64,000 nucleotides of DNA from Opitutaceae bacterium (GTDB lineage: Bacteria > Verrucomicrobiota > Verrucomicrobiia > Opitutales > Opitutaceae). The position numbers and the translations under genes are program-made. Location of the stretch: assembly GCA_028688225.1 (NCBI GenBank), contig JAQTYQ010000009.1:1-64000 (forward strand). Direction: 5' to 3'. This document shows positions 61,111 through 64,000 of this stretch, in pieces. Positions within the stretch are counted from its first letter, which is position 1. Each line of letters opens with the position of its first letter. The notes under the pieces were generated by a model. The model had not been told where the DNA came from, searched no databases, and saw nothing but the letters and a program-made list of their open reading frames with translations.

Positions 61111-62375
61111 AACTTGAAGCTCGCGCTGAGCGAGAACACCGCGGAGAAGATCGCGTAGCCGAGGAAGCCCACGAAGCTGAAGGCGAAGAGCAGCACGCCG
61201 GTGGAGACGACGCCGGTGAAGACCTGCAGGCGGTGGCTCAGGTCCTTGCGGTAGGTGCGGGCGATCTCCTTGAGGCTGGGCACCACGTTGCCGGTGTTCT
61301 CGCCCACCGCGAGGCGGTCGAGCACGAGGTGGGGGAAGCAGCCGGTGCGGGCGAGCGCGACCGAGAGGCTCTCGCCCTCGAGCACGCGGGCGGTGGCCTC
61401 GGCGAAGGCGCGCCGGTGCGTGCGGTTGGCGATGACGCGCTCGGTCATGCGCAGGGCCTCGGCCGTGGTGATGCCGTTCTCGATCAGCACCGCCAGCGTC
61501 TGGCTGAAGTTCATGACCGTGGCCGTGGTGACGAAATCGCCGGCGAAGGGCAGGCGCAGCACCCACGCGTCGGTGCGCTCGCGGCCGGCGGCGGTGTGCC
61601 GCCAGCGCCAGAAGGAGACGACCGCCAGCCCCAGGGCCAGGAGGACGAACACGCCGTAGCTGATGAAGAAATGGGAGGTGTCGATGAGCAACCGCGTGGC
61701 CAGCGGCAGCCGGCCGCCCAGCGCCGAGAGCAGCGACTCGATCTTCGGCAGCAGGACGAAGAAGAAAAAGATGATCACGCCGATCGCGAGCAGGCAGATG
61801 AACGCCGGATAGGCCATGGCGGTGGCCAGCTTCTGGCGCAGTTCCCGCTGCTCGGTGAAGTGCTGGATGAGGCGCTGGAGCACGTCATTGAGGCTGCCGG
61901 TGGCCTCGCCGGCCTGGATGAGGTTCACCGTCGAGGTGTCGAAGACGCCGGGATATTCCTCCATGGCGCGCGAGAGCGGCCGGCCCTCGCTGAGGTTCTC
62001 CCACAAGCCCCGGCAGAGCGCCCGCAAGGCCGGCTCCTGGATGCGCTGGCTGAGCAGCCGCACGGCCTCGCCGGCGGAAAGTCCACTCCCAGTCAGGTCG
62101 GAAAGCGCCTGCAGGAACGGCAGCCGCTGCCGGCGCGAGACCGCCGCCGATCTCGGATGCCGGATGCCGGGTTTCGGCGAAGGAGTCGGCGCGGAGGCCC
62201 GTTTTCCGCTTTCCGGTCTCCGGTTTCCGGTATCGGTTCCGGCCTCGGCAACGCTCACCGGCGCCAGTCCGCGGGCGGCCAGCACCCGCAGCGCGTCTTT
62301 GCGCGTGGGCGCCTCCAGCTCGGCCGCGACGGAGCGGCCGGCGCGGTCGCGGGCGGTGTAGCTAAAACGGGGCAT
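61107..62375 (-). CDS. gspF: Type II secretion inner-membrane platform protein
   Basis: 422 residues with two GspF/T2SF domains, each with TM segments ('KLATAMAYPAFICLLAIGVI', 'FFFVLLPKIESLLSALGGRL', then 'RLQVFTGVVSTGVLLFAFSF'). The N-terminus 'MPRFSYTARDRAGRSVAAEL' is typical. Between the N-terminal region and first helix bundle lies an atypical insert 'TDTGNRRPESGKRASAPTPS' through 'KPGIRHPRS', which is heptamer-repeat translation. ATG 62375 is preceded by a CU-rich heptamer tract, not a Shine-Dalgarno. Encoded opposite to gspG-M, with gspE just upstream. Confidence 0.93.
   Translation of the reverse strand: MPRFSYTARDRAGRSVAAELEAPTRKDALRVLAARGLAPVSVAEAGTDTGNRRPESGKRASAPTPSPKPGIRHPRSAAVSRRQRLPFLQALSDLTGSGLSAGEAVRLLSQRIQEPALRALCRGLWENLSEGRPLSRAMEEYPGVFDTSTVNLIQAGEATGSLNDVLQRLIQHFTEQRELRQKLATAMAYPAFICLLAIGVIIFFFFVLLPKIESLLSALGGRLPLATRLLIDTSHFFISYGVFVLLALGLAVVSFWRWRHTAAGRERTDAWVLRLPFAGDFVTTATVMNFSQTLAVLIENGITTAEALRMTERVIANRTHRRAFAEATARVLEGESLSVALARTGCFPHLVLDRLAVGENTGNVVPSLKEIARTYRKDLSHRLQVFTGVVSTGVLLFAFSFVGFLGYAIFSAVFSLSASFKF
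62154..62240 (-). repeat. Opposed heptanucleotide arrays inside gspF
   Basis: Plus-strand left part CGGATGC-CGGATGC-CGGGTTT-CGG and right part CCGCTTT-CCGGTCT-CCGGTTT-CCGGTAT face each other in inverted orientation across about 30 bp. They encode the 'NRRPESGKR...KPGIRHP' insert of GspF. Confidence 0.75.
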
Positions 62376-62412
62376 ATGGTGGGAGGGCGGAGGCAGGAGG
62401 CGGGAGGCGGGA
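62376..62412 (-). repeat. Heptanucleotide array directly before the gspF start
   Basis: On the plus strand GTGGGAG-GGCGGAG-GCAGGAG-GCGGGAG-GCGGGAG; on the gspF sense strand CCTCCCGCCTCCCGCC... up to CACCAT-ATG. A clean 7-nt period in the untranslated leader. Confidence 0.7.
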
Positions 62413-62477
62413 GGGCCGCCATGGCCGCAATTCGTGTCCGCGGTCCTGCCCCACACCGGTTTCTGGCCCCTGGCGCC

Positions 62478-64000
<1,523 letters not shown>

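Overview
The window is high-GC bacterial DNA, most likely from a verrucomicrobium close to Opitutaceae. The evidence is indirect: outer-membrane receptors with the 'VVKLSPFxVES' leader style, a large Verru_Chthon-A-like prepilin-type protein beside a type II secretion operon, DapL-type lysine biosynthesis, Ig-like domains of verrucomicrobial type, and many interspersed palindromes. No rRNA, tRNA or CRISPR array was seen.

Layout. 1-6.4 kb: insertion-sequence debris (IS5-type end, IS200/IS605 element with a frameshifted tnpA, IS1182- and IS3-type fragments) around a TonB-dependent receptor gene broken by one in-frame TAG. 6.4-16.9 kb: an intact paralogous receptor, two tandem CocE/NonD-type secreted hydrolases plus the stub of a third, and a beta-mannosidase-like GH2 enzyme; this looks like an uptake/degradation locus. 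17-22.2 kb: a 1525-residue NHL beta-propeller protein ending in a GlyGly-CTERM-like tail, translationally overlapped by a rhombosortase-like rhomboid protease. 22.2-26.2 kb: housekeeping genes dapL, panC, nadB. 26.2-29.6 kb: a HEAT-repeat/secreted protein, a small membrane protein and a small cysteine-containing periplasmic protein. 29.8-37.3 kb: a minus-strand copper/silver-type efflux operon (Cys-rich peptide, DUF3347-like protein, TolC-like lipoprotein, CusB, CusA). 37.5-43.6 kb: a minus-strand group of small-metabolite genes (EamA exporter, CTP-synthase-like amidotransferase, DJ-1/PfpI, MocR regulator, PhzF, GNAT). 43.8-48.1 kb: a seven-PAS hybrid histidine kinase. 48.9-50.4 kb: a second rhomboid and a DUF3568-like lipoprotein. 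50.5-64 kb: a Verru_Chthon-A-like protein, a TMTC-like membrane/TPR protein, and type II secretion genes gspG-H-I-J-K-L-M on the plus strand facing gspF and gspE on the minus strand.

Two things stand out. First, the propeller protein and its rhombosortase form an apparent dedicated substrate/protease pair; in gammaproteobacteria such substrates are type II secreted, and a T2SS operon lies in the same window. Second, the chromosome is full of small structured repeats: a 71-bp asymmetric palindrome, a double-hairpin element, 35-38-bp palindromes, and degenerate heptanucleotide arrays in opposed orientation. Several are inserted in frame into leader-peptide coding regions (both CocE paralogues and the pseudopilins GspH/I/J) or sit as pyrimidine-rich tracts directly before start codons (dapL, pfpI-like, phzF-like, gspF).
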